Assembly: GCF_002310375.3 (NCBI RefSeq)
Contig: NZ_CP023315.3
Span: 3,224,001 to 3,288,000 of the forward strand
DNA: 64,000 bases
DNA from: Caulobacter vibrioides
GTDB taxonomy: Bacteria; Pseudomonadota; Alphaproteobacteria; Caulobacterales; Caulobacteraceae
Direction: 5' to 3'
Positions 63,776-64,000 of this stretch are shown here, in pieces; the stretch's first letter is position 1, and every line of letters begins with the position of its first letter. The notes below the pieces were generated by a model. That model saw only the letters and a list, made by a program, of their open reading frames with translations. It made no database searches and was not told where the DNA came from. The position numbers and the translations under genes are program-made.

Positions 63776-64000
63776 GACTTTTCCCCCGGGCGACGCCCCC
63801 TGCGCCGATATCCGAGCCGCAAGCCTGGCGCAATCGCATGCAACTCGATTTGAGAGCAGCCACGCAGGGCTCGTCCGCCTTTTTTCACATGAACGAATTC
63901 TGCCAGAGCGGTCCGCGCAACCGTTCAGCTTCACCCTGTCATGGTCTGTCTCACGGGGTTGCTGACCCCGGAGACTTTCAAAAGGGACGAAGGACCAAGA
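63776..64000. other. Unassigned right end of the window
   Basis: The 225 bases upstream of lipoprotein paralogue 1 hold its presumed promoter. AGTGGTTGAGCCC-like and GGGGTTGCTGACCCC (63956-63970) make a small hairpin near the end. No gene was recognised. Confidence 0.4.

Overview
The window is high-GC alphaproteobacterial DNA and almost certainly comes from a Caulobacter of the C. crescentus/vibrioides/segnis group. The strongest evidence is a complete CtrA cell-cycle regulator (9732-10427) with its phosphorylation Asp51, a C-terminal Ala-Ala and an upstream region holding TTAA repeats and a GAATC (CcrM-type) site. The flagellar fliI/fliJ pair, a Caulobacter-like RpoD and DnaG, SecA and KatG, and coding regions with mostly G/C third positions agree with this. 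No rRNA, tRNA, CRISPR array, prophage or transposase gene was recognised.

Layout. 1-8 kb: a CheW-like protein, a zinc alcohol dehydrogenase with a GPH-type transporter, a Tat-exported phospholipase C, an M20 peptidase and a DMT exporter. 8-16.6 kb: an M23 peptidase, ctrA, a LytTR regulator, a HigBA-like toxin-antitoxin pair, a secreted hydrolase, fliIJ and a GH10 xylanase lipoprotein. 16.7-17.6 kb: a lower-GC unit bounded by inverted repeats that encodes an unknown secreted protein. 18-26 kb: katG, ilvD with a divergent LysR regulator, a two-ACT-domain protein, and a BlaI/M56 pair with a tandem BlaI-type operator. 26-33 kb: rpoD, dnaG and an M61 peptidase. 33-44 kb: a DUF885 hydrolase and a three-gene glucuronoxylan set (GH3, SIAE-type esterase, GH115). 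43.6-46.3 kb: a group III truncated haemoglobin translationally coupled to a 2OG-Fe dioxygenase, then an HWE-type hybrid kinase. 46.4-51.1 kb: a PepSY/DUF2271/DUF4198/ApbE/flavodoxin-reductase operon behind a Fur-box-like site. 51-58.7 kb: mobA, a LacI-type regulator, argJ, a parvulin lipoprotein and secA. 58.8-64 kb: a DHA2 efflux pump with a divergent ArsR-type regulator, then three tandem paralogous lipoproteins.

The most distinctive feature of the window is its load of short palindromic intergenic repeats. Three families are present: eight copies of a GTCATCCCGG-ended element (family A), six of a CGCCCCCTCCGTC-ended element (family B) and three of a CCTTCGA-ended element (family C). Most lie just after stop codons, but some supply start codons. 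One family B copy supplies the whole N-terminal leader of the GH115 enzyme.

Functional links. The GH10 xylanase, GH3, SIAE-type esterase and GH115 enzymes together would deacetylate, de-glucuronidate and depolymerise xylan. A CG-centred palindrome of LacI-operator type and a GntR-type TGGTCAGACAA site precede the GH3 gene. The 46-51 kb operon looks like an inner-membrane and periplasmic electron-transfer system tied to iron. All functional statements are read from sequence motifs and family knowledge; no database search was run.
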